Positions 1-12,960 of a DNA stretch of 64,000 nt are shown here, in pieces. Location: assembly GCA_001910725.1 (NCBI GenBank), contig MJGA01000025.1, positions 124,001 through 188,000 of the forward strand. Direction: 5' to 3'. The notes beneath the pieces were generated by a model. It saw nothing but the letters and a program-made list of their open reading frames with translations, searched no databases and was not told the DNA's origin. Source of the DNA: Phanerodontia chrysosporium (taxonomy: Eukaryota; Basidiomycota; Agaricomycetes; Polyporales; Phanerochaetaceae). A program made the position numbers and the translations under genes. How positions within the stretch are numbered: the first letter of the stretch is position 1; each line of letters opens with the position of its first letter.

Positions 1-477
1 ACCCCGGTGGCGCGATGGTGCTGCGTCATAAGCGGTGTGAACCTAGCTAATGGCAGTAGCGATCAGCTCGGTACAGGAGTCTGTACGCAGCTCGAGTACA
101 GTGGTGGGCATTGCACGTCGTTCAGATGTTCGAATAGGCTGAGGGGACGTGCGCAAGAGCAAAGTCCGAAATTCAGACGCAGGTGATGGCGCATCGGATA
201 TCCGTGATGCGCCTCGGCGTCTCGGGCGAAGTAGCAGACGCTGAGCAGCGGGTTGGCCAGAACGAGACGGGGCAACACTCGCCACTCTCCACTGCGGCAC
301 CATTCGATGGATGCATCCTGGTATGCGAAAGTATAGCTCGCTCACGCTTTGATGTAGGTGACTGTATTCCAACAGAGCGATGTGTTTACGTCTGCATCAC
401 CCACCGGCTGTCCACACGTAGATGATGCGCCCGCTCTTCCCGCCACATCAAGCCACGGCAATGGAATAGCAGTGGTA
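1..477. other. Intergenic, no gene seen
   Basis: Short overlapping frames on both strands without recognisable domains, signal peptides or splice-supported exons. It is upstream of the secreted-protein gene at 653 and probably holds distal promoter sequence. No repeat or RNA gene was recognised. Confidence 0.5.
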
Positions 478-652
478 ATTGCGAATACAGCCTTTCAGGC
501 TCAAGCGTCGACGGCGGTCTCCTGCCCGACGGCGCCAACAGGGAGTCCTGGGTATAAAATCCCTATGTCGAGGCGAGCAAAGTCATCAGCACTCCGAAGT
601 CTACGCTCATCTGACCACCAGCTTCCTCTCCTCAAACCCATCCACTCGAGCC
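478..652 (+). promoter_or_regulatory. Promoter of the Kre9-like gene, shared with its paralogue
   Basis: A TATA box (TATAAAA, 553-559) lies about 95 bp before the start codon. Two blocks recur in the same order upstream of the paralogous gene at 57940: GCGAATACAGCC near 480-491 and GACGGCGCCAAC near 528-539, the latter just before each TATA box. The conservation suggests promoter and coding region were duplicated together and that the blocks may be regulator sites; which regulator is unknown. Confidence 0.6.
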
Positions 653-1205
653 ATGAAATATCTCGCCGTCCTTGCTTCATGTGCTGCCACCGTGCTCGCA
701 CAGGGCATCAACATCGCTGCCCCGGCGCCGAACTCCTCGGTGTACCCGGGCCAGTGGATCACTGTCGAGGTCGACAAAGAGGTGCGTCAAAACCCCGCAG
801 CTATCGAGCCTTGATGAGTTTGCTGAAGGACGTCCCGATAGAACTACATACAATCGAGCACTGAGGTCGGGCTCGTGCTTTCCATGGCGCCTTGCCCGAC
901 TACCGGTTGCTCTGCGAACGTGTTGGGCAGCATTCTCTACAACGGGCCATATAATCCACAACCACACCCGGAATCCGGTGCTGGCAAGCCGCTGTACCAG
1001 AACTTCTCGGTACCGGTCCCGACGTGGTTCACCCCTGGCGAGACGGTCTCGCTGATCGCAACTCGCTTCTACCTTATCGGCGTAAGAGCTTCCTCTGTTT
1101 AAGGTCCATGCCGCCGTGTTCTGACTACATTTGCCATATCAGGCTGGCCCGGTGCCCACCTATGATACCAGGTTTGAGCCTTTGAATATCGTACACGGGC
1201 CGTGA
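653..1205 (+). CDS. Small secreted Kre9/KNH-like protein, copy 1
   Basis: Spliced model: exons 653-781, 842-1081 and 1143-1205, giving 143 residues. The first 17-18 residues (MKYLAVLASCAATVLAQ) form a signal peptide, so the product is probably secreted. The start of the mature protein (APAPNSSVYPGQWITVEVDK) has the beta-sandwich look of small fungal proteins related to the Kre9/KNH or Ser-Thr-rich GPI-anchored group; no hydrophobic GPI tail is visible. Introns are short with GT...AG ends and phase 0. The paralogue at 57940 aligns along the whole length with the same intron positions. The N-linked sequon NSS and the Cys pair in PCPTTGC are visible. The molecular role is unknown; cell-wall association is only inferred from the family. 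Confidence 0.75.
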
Positions 1206-1615
1206 AGAGTCTGAGAGATGTGTATACGGACGTATGGACCTGTGGACACTGTTCGGACTATGTGCACTCAACGGTATGCACAAGCATGCCTAACTCGTAT
1301 GAGATACATATGCTTCTCCATGACGATGTATATTATATGCGATATGGACTGCTTGATGGGGCATTAACCTTCTACAATGAAACTAGACCAGCAAGTCTAC
1401 TCCAGGTAAGCTATCAGCGCAGCCCGAGGCTATACCCGCAGAGTACTGTGCAGGATCACTAGTACTGGGCGTTGCGCTTGGTCAAGGCATAGGTGGAATG
1501 TATGATCAACGAGAGTCTGCAGCAACAGAATGTAAACTCTTAACTAGAGACAGGAGAAGCTCGAGTGCATGTTATAGCGATACGTCGCAAGTGTACGCAA
1601 GAGCGGGACCAATCA
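1206..1615. other. Intergenic between convergent genes
   Basis: About 410 bp between the stop codons of the secreted-protein gene and the F-box gene. It should hold both 3' UTRs. A repetitive TGTATA/CATATGC-rich stretch at 1218-1345 is AT-richer than its surroundings, but no gene is apparent. Confidence 0.5.
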
Positions 1616-2910
1616 TCATGTAGCAGGATGTAAGTAGAGTCGCATGCCGTCAGGAAACATGTCCGCCTCATGGCTAACACGGAGACCAATGCCCTGCTCT
1701 CGGTACGTAAAGCGCTCGAAGGAACCCTGTTTGTGCAACGCGCAAAGTGTCGCGTACGTCGTGTTTAAGAGGGCATGGGGCACGACCATCCACGCGTCCT
1801 CCATGGAGAACCGTCCGTACTGCCGCATCAGCAGCGTCGCGTCCCGAAGAGCGCGGTTGTCCGCCGCGGAAAGCGTTGCTAGGATGCCCCAGATGTCGCG
1901 CCACGTTTGCGTGCATGCCCAGATGGACAGCTCGAGAGACTGGAGGGAGAGAAGGCGCGCCAAATTGAGCTGGGGTTGAGCGCGCTCGACGGGCGGGGCA
2001 GCGTCGAACGAGAGGCTGAGGCGAGTCAGGTTGGGCCATATGACATCGATAAGGGCATTCAGCTGCGGTATGTCGGAGGGTAGAAGACTTCCAAGGGTTA
2101 GAGAATGCAATGTGCTCGCGGAGCGCGACGACGCGAGGTAACGGCAGATGGTCCCGCACGCTGTGCTTGTGCTTTGGAAATCGAGGCTGTGAATGGCGAG
2201 ATCGCTAGCCGTGGAGTACGAAGGCTCCGGAGAAATGTCATTCGAAGCAGAGAAGATCAGTTTCAGCAAGTTGATTTCGGTGAAGAGGCTGAGAAGGTAC
2301 AGAATGTCACTGAACGACGTATTCTGCACCAAGCAATAGATCTTGAGTGTCTTCAACGCGAATACTGGATGCCCATGAGATCTGATGGGAGACTTCAAGA
2401 CAAAGTCTTGGAGGTGAAGGCGCTCTAGGCGAGGCATGATACTGAGGAGGCTGCAGAAGAGAGCAGACTCGTGATGATGTGTCTGCAGAGGGGGAAGGAG
2501 GCAGTCAGGATGTACCACAGGAGCCGTCGCGATTCCGAGGACCCCAACATATGCTGCGAGGTCTCGATGAGTGTCATAGAACGTATGAATGGCCTCGAAT
2601 CCGGTACGAATTTTGGACAGAGTAGTTTTGTGAGGTTCGTCATCGTAACTGTCTTCCCCAAGTTTGTAGAAGACATCGCGGAAAAGATGAGATTGGGCGA
2701 GAGAAGTCCAGTGTCGGCAGACCAAAGAGCAAGAGATCAGGCTCTCTCTGTCCCCTGAAAGCTGGAAGGGACCGCGATTGAACTCCCCGGAGGTGCGAGA
2801 TACGTCGAAGTGCGCGAAAACGGCATCAAGGAGTTCTGCTGGCAGCTGCGCCACGTTGTATGTTTAAGGATAGGAGAAGGCGCCTCTATGGGAGCACACA
2901 CCTTGTCCAT
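1616..2910 (-). CDS. F-box protein (copy 1)
   Basis: Spliced model on the minus strand: a 9-bp first exon 2902-2910 (Met-Asp-Lys), an intron 2846-2901, then one long exon 1616-2845; 412 residues. The N-terminus (LPAELLDAVFAHFD, then LISCSLVCRHWTSLAQSHLF) is a classical F-box, which binds Skp1 in SCF ubiquitin ligases. The rest has leucine-rich, repeat-like helices (HLQDFVLKS, LARLLSLQSLELSIW) typical of fungal F-box proteins whose substrate is unknown. I chose the 9-bp exon because no ATG opens the long exon in frame and the F-box gene at 28200 has the same layout. That second gene is clearly homologous over its whole length, including the C-terminal REQG and DMFP motifs. Confidence 0.8.
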
Positions 2911-3607
2911 CGCGTTACTCTGAAGGTATGGTTTGACTGCTCGAGTCGCGTAACTGGGGTGCGAATCTGGACAATACCAAGTCGACGTTGTGGCGAACGA
3001 CCGGAAGATGGATCTCCGCCGCTTCAACGTGAGTCGGCGATTAAAGTACTGACAGCTGTCTTTCAAATATTCCAAACCAGTTGTGCTCCGCCCACGCCAC
3101 ATAGTGGCTTAGAGGATGAGGTGCATGATCGTCGCGCTCCTTCATGACGTATCTTGCATTCGCAGCGAATATACGGAGGGTGTTTGCGAGATGTAAGATG
3201 GTAGCCAGCTTTGCTGATCACAGCTCGTGATATTCAGAAGACGCGTGAATAGCCAGTGCAGAACTTGCTGCTATGCGGAATTTAGTACATCATTTGACGG
3301 AGCCATCAGCCATCGCCTTGTCTAGCGTTCGTGAATACCCGCTACTCATCACTCGATGTAACTTGCACAAGCGATTTCATCATGTTCGGTCGCCCTTCGG
3401 ACAGTTTACTTCGAGGGCCGAGCGCGTTGCAATGCCGGGAGAGCATCAGACGCCCGGCAATGAACCTTTGGTATTCGTGTCTGCCTCTCCTCTCTCATCT
3501 ACCTTGACATCTCGAGTTTCGGAATAGCTGCTTCCCAGAATTACCGTTACGTCTCGCTCCTTTAATTTCGTACGTCGTACCCGTTCGCTCGCTAGTTCAC
3601 GACCGCC
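2911..3607. other. Divergent promoter region
   Basis: About 700 bp between the F-box gene (minus) and the Avl9 gene (plus), so it serves both. Small frames in it have no recognisable features. No clear TATA box was seen for either gene. Confidence 0.5.
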
Positions 3608-6600
3608 ATGACCACCCCGCCGACTCTGGACGTGCTCTCGCCAACCAATTCCCACTTTCTACTTACTCCGGAGCCTGAACACGACCATGCAGAACACTCA
3701 GACGATCATCTGGACGTTGAATTTGATAGGTCGGACGGCGATACCGCGTCGCAGCGTTCTATCTCGTTGTCGTCACCGCCCAGGTCGCCGCGGCAGTCCG
3801 CGCAGCTGGACTCGTCCTTCCACAACACGGAAGAGGAGGAACATGACGACTCCTCACACCTGCCTGTTAATGTGATTAGGGAGAGCCTGAGCTTTGCTCA
3901 GCGCGACTCGCATCCTTCACGCTGGACACAGACTTCAGTTCAGAACAGGACGCGGAAGGCGACGACCGCAGCTCGTTCATGCGTCGTCTGAACGACGCGG
4001 AGACGCCATTATCAAGTGTCGCTCCGTCTATACACGAGAAGGAGCAGGTGGAGGGCCATCAGGAGGTCGAGGGGCACGTTGCAGAAGACCCTGAAGAAGA
4101 ACGAGAACGGGACGAGCACCCGTCCGCATTGCCTTCACCCCCACCCTCGTCCCGCATGTCCTATCCGCCTCCGCCATTACAGAAGCCAGACTCAAGCAGA
4201 GAAAGTGTAGCATCCTTTGCCTCAGGCTCGACCTCATATTCTAGGAAGGCCCGCCCAGAATCCATGCTCGTTACACACCCGGGTCCGTTGATCTTGGGCA
4301 TTGCACTGGTTGACTTCAACCATTTGGTTCGTAAATCCCTTGCTCTGCCTAAGCAATGTCCTGACCACCCCTCAGGTGGGACCCAAGATTGAGTTTGCGC
4401 GAGGGTCTATCTTTGACGATGAGGAGCTTGCCAAAATACTTCCGTTCTTGGCTTTGCCAGACGGCGCACATCTGGTGCGTACCCTCGTCTTCGAGCTCAG
4501 ACTTGATCTCACTTGGACCCAGACAGTGGAGGATTATTCGTACTTTCATCTAGTCCCGTCGTCACCCAACCCTGCCACCATCTTCGGCATCTCGTGCGTA
4601 CCTGTTCCCGGCTGTGTACCCGCGCACTGACATCAGTCTTCCAGTTGCAATCGGCAGATCCGCAGCTCTGACCTTCTTGTTAAGGATCAAGATGTAACAC
4701 GCTCAACCGTGCAGAAGGCTGTCGTCGTGCTCGCCTCGAAGCCCGTGTTCGGACCTATCAGGTATGTGGCACGAGTCTTTCCTGCATCTGGTACGTTGGG
4801 CTCATGCGTACCTTCAGGGACCGTCTAGGCGTAGTCACGAAAGCATTATTTGCGCAACGAGACTTCACCGACATGACTATTCTGGACGACTTTCACGAGT
4901 CATTGGAGCTGTCACTGCGTAGTCAACTCACGGAGAGCGGTCTATACATGGGTAAGTGTCATTCGTGTATCGCCGTTTGCGCAGCCAGTTCATCTTTCAT
5001 ACAGGTACTAGTCTGTAAGTATCCATCTCAGGCTTTGAAGCTGGCGGGATGCTGACCCACTCAAAAGCCGGGAACTCGTACACACTTTCCGGCAAAGGAC
5101 TCTTGTCCTTCTCAAAGCTCTGATGCTGCAAAAGAAGGTGCGGCCATGTCGTGTTTATCTCTATCACGATCTTACAGATTCGATTCTTCGATAGATCATG
5201 TTCTATGGGCATCCGGTGGAAAGGCTGTGTACTTATCAGTATTCCCTGGTGACGCTTGTACCCGGCCTTCTGCAACATCTCGATGACTGCGGATCTCCTC
5301 CTCTCGCGGAACGGGCAAAGACATTGTCGCGACCCACGGAACTACGGACGTCAGATCCTAAGAGCATGATGGCATACGTCGGACTGCCTCTGGATCTGTT
5401 CGGGAAGGTGCGCCACACAACCCCGTTGCGCTCGACAATCTTGACAGATCACCACTGTTGTAGGATGCCTTCTTCCAACCCTACCTTCCTCTGCAACAAC
5501 TCGATATGTTGAAGGATACCCGCAGCTGGCTATGTGGAACAACCAACTCTATCGTTACGCAACAGAAGGAGGTGGATTTGCTGGTCAACGTAAGCCTGAT
5601 ATGAGACATTAAATTCAGATCGGGTCTTATTGGGATTGCTTGCGCTAGCTCGAAACAGGCTCCTTCGAGTTCCGCAACTCGACGCTCGAGCGAGTGACAG
5701 GCCTGACGCCTGCGGATCGGAAGTGGATGGACGACATCGTGAAGGACGTCAACGAGAGTTTTGACGCAACTGATCCAACTGGCTCGCCCAAGAACATCCA
5801 GTTCAAGGGCAGCGATGACTATCTGAGACAGAAGGTATGTATCTCCTAGCTTCCGAATGTTTGCCATTTTTACAGTTTGCAGTTCGACGAGTACATCTCC
5901 GGGGCGCTATCATGCGTGAAGTACTCTGACTTCTTGAACAAAGGTCAGGGAGCGGGGGTTGTGATCACTGATGGGGCAGGTGAGCATACCCTACCTGCGA
6001 GGCTGAATCAGTCTGACCCATGTACTCAGGCAACCCGAACGCGATACATGACTTCAACATGCTGTGGATAGCGGAATTTAAGAAGACGAATGCTTATGAG
6101 GTCTGGGACCGGGTGACTGACCCCCTACTCTTCGACATTCTTGAGCCCCGGTAGGTGTTATTGCTCCTAAGCGCACTTCATCTTTGTTGACAGTTCAGTC
6201 TAGGCATCCATGTACTGATCGCCCCTCAGTGCTCGCGGACGTGGGTCTCAGACTAAGTGAAGGCATACAGGAGCTCAAGCTTGACCAGCGGCTAGCTCCA
6301 ACCGGCGAGGCTATCACAAAGACCCTCAACGAGGCATCTACTGGATTTTTCAAAGCTGTCGACAGCGTTCGTGGACGATGGATGCAAAGAAGCGGAAGTT
6401 CGTCCTCGGGCACGACCGCTCCGCAAGGAGGAAGTACCTCCAGCAGCGTCGTCGACGTGACCAAGTCTGACGCGGCGAGTATGCGGTCCGCTCGAGATTC
6501 TGTCGTTTCCACCCCCGAGTCGTCGCCGCAACCGCCAGCAGCTTCAGTGGGTGGCATCCGCCCCCTGAGCCTCAGCGCTAGCAAACCTCCTGCACCCGCA

Positions 6601-6937
6601 GAGGCGCGGCAATCCACCAGTTCGTGGGGGCCAGCATTGGATCCTTCTTCGCACAACGTACGGCCCGCTTCTCTATCGCGAAACCGCCGACACCGCCCAG
6701 GGAGTCGTCGCCGGCGCCGTCGCTCGGGTCCGTGCGCTCGACTGCGGTCCCCACTCCGACGGAGCTCGGCGTTGACGAGCTGCAGCCGCGTAACCTGGAT
6801 GAGGTCTATGCCTCGGTCCATCGCAGGCGGCGCCCAGCGTACCTAAGGGCCCGACGCGCAAGCATTCGGTGGGCTCGATCCGCTCGGATGCGTTCACGCT
6901 CCACAGCGAGGACAGCGATACCGGCGTCGCTATGTGA
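3608..6937 (+). CDS. AVL9: Avl9-family secretory pathway protein
   Basis: The middle of this multi-exon gene carries the Avl9 signature: LVTHPGPLILGIALVDFNH, VGPKIEFARGSIFDDEELA, FGISCNRQI, FYGHPVERLCTYQYSLVTL and LSEGIQELKLDQRLAPT. Avl9 proteins are related to DENN-domain proteins and act late in the exocytic route from the Golgi. Several short introns interrupt it, for example the one after 6150 whose acceptor at about 6203 restores DILEPRHPC. The N-terminal 110 residues and the Ser/Pro-rich C-terminus are low complexity. Three reading-frame steps, each equal to one missing base, cannot be explained by good introns: near 3900-3930, in the G run at about 6625-6630, and near 6800-6815. The expected C-terminus (HSEDSDTGVAM, stop at 6935) is in the last frame. 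Start at 3608 is the first ATG of the acidic N-terminus and is not proven. Confidence 0.8.
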
Positions 6938-7155
6938 TGTCCTTCAAATTGCTTTCCATGTTTTCTTTCATGCACCATGTACCCTAGCACTCTTGGTATA
7001 ATCGGCATTGGATCTTTGGCATTGGAGTATTTGTGTGGAACAGAGTGGTCGCATGTATTAGGCAGACCATTCTGGTAATTTACAGCCATGATACACGTTC
7101 TAAAATATGTTGGATATGGTAGTCTATACGTTTACGGGTCTGGAGTCGTTAGTGT
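6938..7155. other. Shared 3' region of convergent genes
   Basis: About 220 bp between the stop codons of the Avl9 gene and the acetyl-CoA synthetase gene; AT-richer and without a gene. Confidence 0.5.
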
Positions 7156-9610
7156 TTAAGCATGTGCCGCGGCGACCTTGGCCTTGATGACCTCGACAAC
7201 GGACGGGTCTGCGAGGGTGCTGAGATCGCCGAGCTGGTCAGCCTCGCCTGCGACCACCTTGCGCATGATGCGGCGCATGATCTGTGTGATGACAGCTCAT
7301 TAGGCACAGGCAGCGTGGAAGACCCACTGCTACATACCTTGCCAGAACGCGTCTTGGGCAAGTCAGATACGATGTAAATCTTCTTCGGGGCGGCGAACGG
7401 CCCGATGGTCGAGCGGACCTGCACCGCTAGCTCCTTCACGAGGCCAGCCTCGTTCTCGTGCTCGTGCTCATATTCGCTGGAGACGACGTCACTACGTGTT
7501 CAAGTCATGAAGAGATCAAAACATACGGAATCAATGTCACGAATGCGTGGACAGACTGGCCGGTGATCTCGTCATTGGCTCCGATGACAGCAGCCTCGGC
7601 GACGCCATCGTGAAGGATAAGTGCGGACTCGATCTCAGAGGTAGAAAGACGATGTCCGGAGACGTTGATCACATCTGAGGTTGATATCGGTGAGCGGACG
7701 TGGTGAGCACCGGGTTGTGCCACTTACCATCAACACGGCCCTTAATCCAAATGTACCCGTCTTCGTCGCGGAGCGCACCATCACCAGTGAAGTAGTAACC
7801 AGGATAGGGCTACAGAAGAGTTCAGCGATCCATGAGGAATGATATGTTCCGGGGATGCGCACCTTCAAGTAAGTCTCGAGCCACCTGTTGTGATCTTGCC
7901 AGACAGTACGAGCGATGGAAGGCCAGCTTCCCTTGAATGCCAGCACACCCTCGACATCGTTGCCCTCCAATTCCTGAGAAGAGGTTCGTTACTCTCCTCG
8001 TCATGACTTAGACATCGTCACTGTACCTTGCCGGTGACAGGGTCTAGCAGCGCCGCCTCCATACCGAAGAATGGGACAGTCGCGGAACCGGGCTTGGTCT
8101 CGATCGCACCAGGGAAGGGCGCGACGACAATGGTTCCAGTCTCGGTCTGGAAGAACGTGTCGACGATGGCAGCCTGCTTCCGCCCGACGTGGTCGTTGAG
8201 CCAGTGCCACGCCTCAGGATTGATCGGCTCGCCGACGCTTCCGATGACGCGGAGCGTGCTTAGATCGGCCTTCTCGACCCAGTGCTCGCCGTGACGGCGG
8301 AGCAGGCGCACGGCGGTAGGCGCCGTGTAGAAGTGCGTGAGCTTGTGGGTGTCGATGACCTCCCAGAAGCGCGCGGGCGTCGGGTACACAGGGGTCGACT
8401 CGAAGACGGTCGTCGCGACACCGTTCGCGAGCGGGCCGTAGACGATGTACCTGGAGTCTGTGAGCACGGGGTACCCGACTGGTGGTGAGATGGTGAGACG
8501 ACGTACGTGTGTCCCGTGATCCAGCCCATGTCCGCCATGCAGCCGAACCGGTCGTTCTCATGTACATCGAATACGTACTTCAGGGTCAGGGCGGCGTTGA
8601 GGAGGTAGCCACCAGTGGTGTGCACGATACCCTTGGGCTTTCCCGTGGAGCCGGATGTCTGATGCAAGAGTCAGATTGGAACCTGGTGGAGATGATTCGA
8701 ACCTTACATAGAGGACGAACAGAGGGTGTTCGGCAGGAAGGAGGGCAGGTGGGCAATAGTTCGGAACCTTGGCCGTCTCTTCGTGCCACCACTTGTCCCT
8801 TCCTGCCGTCCAGGGAACCTCATTTCCGGTGCGCTGCAAGACCAAGACATGCTCAACCGCGGGCAGTCCTTCAAGGCATTGTCAACGATCTTCTTGATGG
8901 CAACAGTCTTGCCGCCACGACGACCCTCGTCCGCGGTAATCACGACACGGGCCTTGCAATCCTGCACACGGTCACGAAGGGATTCGGAGGAGAATCCTGC
9001 AAAGACGACGGCGTGCACTGCACCAATGCGCGCGCAGGCCAGAAATGCTGCGACGGCCTGCCAGGTCATGGGCAGGTAGATGGAAACAGCGTCGCCTTGC
9101 TTGACGCCCCACGCTTTGAGCACGTTCGCAACGCGAGAAACTTCGCGCAGGAGCTGGCCATAGCTGATCTCAGCGTGCTGACCGGGCTCATCACCTTCGT
9201 AGATGATAGCAGTCTGATGAACTCTGTGAGTCGATGCTCGACATCTGGTAGCGAATCCATACCTTGTTGGGGTTGCGGTGAGCCCATCGGTCGACGCAAT
9301 TGTAGGAAGCGTTCAGGTACCCGTCGGGGAACCATGAAACATCGCCGTGCTCAAACCCTCCAGACCTGACAGTGTGGAATGGCAGGTCCCAATGAAGGGT
9401 TTCCCGGGCCATCTAAAGGACTCGTCAGAATTCGCGTCTTGTAGCTGGCCGTGCCATGCGTACCTTCGCCCACCATTTGTCGGCGTTAGGGCCGATACTC
9501 TCAGCATGCGCCTTCTTGTAAGCCTCGAAGTTAGGGCCAACGTACGGCACCTCGGGACCATTTTGAAGACGCGATGGGACAGGATGCACGGAAACGGGCT
9601 CTGCAGACAT
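7156..9610 (-). CDS. acs: Acetyl-CoA synthetase (AMP-forming)
   Basis: Activates acetate with ATP and CoA to acetyl-CoA via acetyl-AMP. The start is [14 protein letters not shown] at 9610. Further on are the N-terminal acyl-CoA synthetase region ([18 protein letters not shown]), [20 protein letters not shown], the ATP-binding P-loop ([19 protein letters not shown]), [46 protein letters not shown], and the C-terminal PKTRSGKIMRR with the catalytic lysine that acetylation controls in this family. At least six short introns split it, one right after the RSGK codon. No mitochondrial or secretory signal is obvious, so a cytosolic enzyme is likely. One base is missing near 8860: DCP is followed in a shifted frame by [15 protein letters not shown], and no intron can explain it. 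The gene is convergent with AVL9. Confidence 0.93.
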
Positions 9611-11054
9611 CCCTTTCGCTTGATACTACCTCGATGATGAAGCCCGGTAAAGGGGAGTGTGAAAGAAGAGACTCGACTTAGCGAGAGCAGGCCTCGAGTG
9701 CGTCCGCTTTATAGCGCAGTGCCAAACATCCAGTGCTCGGAGTCCAATCTCTAGCGATCTGCCTCAGTTGGATCGAGATTCACCGCATATGTTTACGCCT
9801 GGTACCACCTGTCATTCGTGAGTCCATAGTGATGAAATGCACTCACCAGAGCAGCCCGACACGTCGGAACACGCATAGGGCGTATGAGTACTGCCCAATA
9901 TGCCAAGTGCATCTTCGTCGCGTTTGCACTATACCAGAGAAGTCGAGAGCGACTCCATGAGTGAGGTGTCATACCCTGTATCCTAGAGCTGATAGCAGAG
10001 AGATTGCCATCTGGGTCCCTCGCGCGTACTCCAGCCCGGCGATGCGTATTATACTCGTATCCAGCCGTGGCCCTATGGGATTTTGCCGCGCCTGACGCTG
10101 AGTGTGCTGGCGTAAGACGAGCCAGGATTGGCTGCCAGGTCGCTGGAACCAAACAATGGTATAGATTCTAGCTATCCCGTGAGCGGAGACTGGAATGTGC
10201 TGTGCAAGTGCGCGAGCGCGGCAGAGGACGAGCAAGGTGCCACCACATACCGCATGAGCATCCTCCGGCCGCATCATACCAGCACATAGATGCATATACA
10301 CGTGCACACGACGCTTCAGGCTTGAGCTTGAGGCGCAGGGTCGAGGAGAGAAGCACGAAACCAGCCTTACGATCTGAAGTATCCATTCTATGGGGCTACA
10401 CAACACTCAGGTAAGGATTCATACGCACTGGAGTAATCTGAGACTCACCAGAGCACTCCTCCGTTCATTGACCGTCTCTACTTGAGCCGTTCTTAAGGAA
10501 TGCTGCTACTTACAATTGGACCATAGGCTCATCTACGATACTTGCCGTGTGCGGATGCAGATGACGCTCAAGAATAGTTCGGACAACTCGCATGGCCTAA
10601 GTGATATTCGCTATGAACAGTTGCTGGAGGACGGATACGAATAGGATTTCGACAGAGCCCTAACGAAGGTTTCCGGAAAGCCCAGCGCAGTCAGACGGAG
10701 CAGCTACAACATTACGTTCTCACGGTAAGTACAAACTTACTTATGTGATGTATTCATTATAATGACCATGATTACGTGATTAGCCATGAGTAAATCCTTC
10801 TTGCAAACCTTCGTGTGATCGGGTTAGAAGCTCTCTACAAGACGACCAGGCTTGTCTACGACTCATGCGACGGCATGGATAGAGCTTGGTATGTACTTCG
10901 TTCATCTACGCTGGTTGAATATGGACTTATCTGTGCGTTGCGATCGACCTTCCTCGCTCCTCACGCAGTTCAAGTTGGTAAGGCAACCTTGCCATTGTCC
11001 GCGTATGGGTTACCAGACTGTCGTTCAATCAACATTCAAAGCTATTGGGAATGA
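9611..11054. other. Intergenic, no convincing gene
   Basis: Acetyl-CoA synthetase promoter at its right edge (a weak TATA-like stretch near 9710), then about 1.3 kb of mixed sequence. Several small frames exist on both strands, but none shows domain signatures or linked splice sites. It could hold a degraded gene, as GT-donor and AG-acceptor like sites are scattered around 10720-10800. Confidence 0.4.
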
Positions 11055-11289
11055 GCGAGACGCTCATTCGAGGCTGCGCTACGTATGTAAGCCATACGGC
11101 TGCAGCTCTTGCGCAGTACGCGGAAGCTAATCCTGATCTTCTCCAAGACCGCTTACCTCACTGTCGTAAGTGTTGAGCCTCGTGTAGGAACGCCAGACTG
11201 AGAGCACCGGCAGGCAGCAAGACCCGGCAGTCATGCATCGCAGCAGCTGACGTCCGTGATCAATGGGCGCGGTCCGTTGCAGCGGGTGT
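11055..11289 (+). other. Possible pair of exons of an unknown or decayed gene
   Basis: A frame running from an ATG at about 11053 reads MSETLIRGCATYVSHTAAAL followed by AQYAEANPDLLQDRLPHC, ending at a good donor (GTAAGT, about 11166). After an acceptor at about 11215 it continues in phase for some 25 codons (SCIAAADVRDQWARSVAAG) to another GT donor near 11316. The alternating helix-like pattern and fitting splice phases look like real coding sequence, but upstream and downstream exons are not found and I do not recognise the family. Confidence 0.3.
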
Positions 11290-12960
11290 CGTGCGCAGAA
11301 AGCTCAGTCGAGACAGGTACGCCCAGTAACGACGCTGATCAGAACAGCAGCGGCAGGTGTCCAAAACCTTCTCGCATGGAAGCACTGCGAACAGGCGAAT
11401 CCGACGGTTCTTTCATTGTGGGGTACCACTCAATTGTAATGCCTGCTTCTGCGGCTGTCCTTGGAATGTCTCGAGACACCATTGCGAGGGCAGGTATCGC
11501 GGGTTGCGCTCTACGGCGCTGTCTCCGCTTCTAGAGTTCCACGAGGCTTCCAATCTCTCGACTATGCGCCGTCCGCCGAGCCTCACGACACAACACGATG
11601 TCGGGAAGGTGAGTCAAGGTCGTGGCATGCCATCGAAGTCAACCCTGGATGTGCTTCTTACATTCTATCCGCTTGCTGATAGCTATGCAGGCCGTGTTGC
11701 CTAGCAGCGTTTTGATATTGGCTGTACGTCCATCCTCACAATATCGAACGCAGACACTTTCCTATTGTTCGAGTGCGTTGTACTGATGAGATTGGCGCCT
11801 ATGGAGTATGGAGTTTCAGGGTCGTGCTGCCAGCGACAGCCATGTAGACACTCGATGGCCCTTCGGTAGCGGTGGTAACGGCAGAATGCCATCTTACTCG
11901 GCCAATGCCTTGCGTTGTAGCTCTGTAAGTAGTGGTCGTAAAAATGGTCCATCTCGGCGCCATGAAAGAATGGACGCTGACGCTACATTTTACAGAGCTT
12001 ATTCTCGTATATGTCGCTTTCAAGAGTTTGCGCTCATGCCGGAGTCTTGCGAATGACTGAGGCGTGTCGCATATCGTATGTTTTCCTCTTGGTACATGAG
12101 CAGCTACTCCACTAAGAGCTATGCCGCTCTCAATGCTAACGGCATCTTTGTATCGCGTAGACAATTGCTAGCAAAGCACTGTTGCTAGCTACTTGCGGAA
12201 TACTTCAAGGGACTTCTACCATGCAAACGGAATCGATGTGCAGAGCGTCATTGTAACCCCAGTATCGATACTGCTTCATGGTAATCGACCTTTGCCTTAG
12301 TTTTATAGACACATTTAGGCTATAGTCATAAATTCGGCTGACGTGTACATGTACACGAGAACGCACACTCCTTGAGTTATCAGCCACGCGCACGCTTCAA
12401 GTTGGCTAGATATAGCTAGTCGTCCGAGGCGGGCACGAAAGCACCCGGAGGCGTGGCAGTACAAGCGACATATAGTTTGATCTCTACGTAGTGTACTCCG
12501 CCTTAGTTCTCGTTCTCTCGCTAGCGACACCTCGCAGCATAACTAGCCTTTTCTGGTTGAGTTCGACAACGATGCGCGCTGATAGCCTGTAGTGGGCCTT
12601 TTCCAAGAATTTTGATCCAGTTACTACCGGTCGTAAGACTGCAAAACATTATGTATGCATGTTGACGGTCTATCGCAATATAGCATGCTATGTCCAACGA
12701 ATACATCGCTCCAAAACATACGCCACAGCTCTAAGACGGTTGACATCGAGGCTTGAGTGTCGAGATAACCCATCTTATCTCTACATTACCCGGATTGTCA
12801 AAGAAAAGCGCTCGATCTCCACGCTGGCTGCGACGACGACGGGGGTTTATCGGACGTTCGTCTCTTTGACTCCGTTCCATGATGTGCAATGCAGCCCTCT
12901 GCGCGATGCTCTCGTTCGAAGCCACGAATACACGAGAGCACATGAATCCTTGACCATACG
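11290..12960. other. Intergenic, no gene seen
   Basis: Mixed-composition sequence with only short overlapping frames on both strands. Nothing resembles a domain, RNA gene or transposon end. It may contain further decayed exons of the unknown gene beginning near 11055. Confidence 0.4.
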
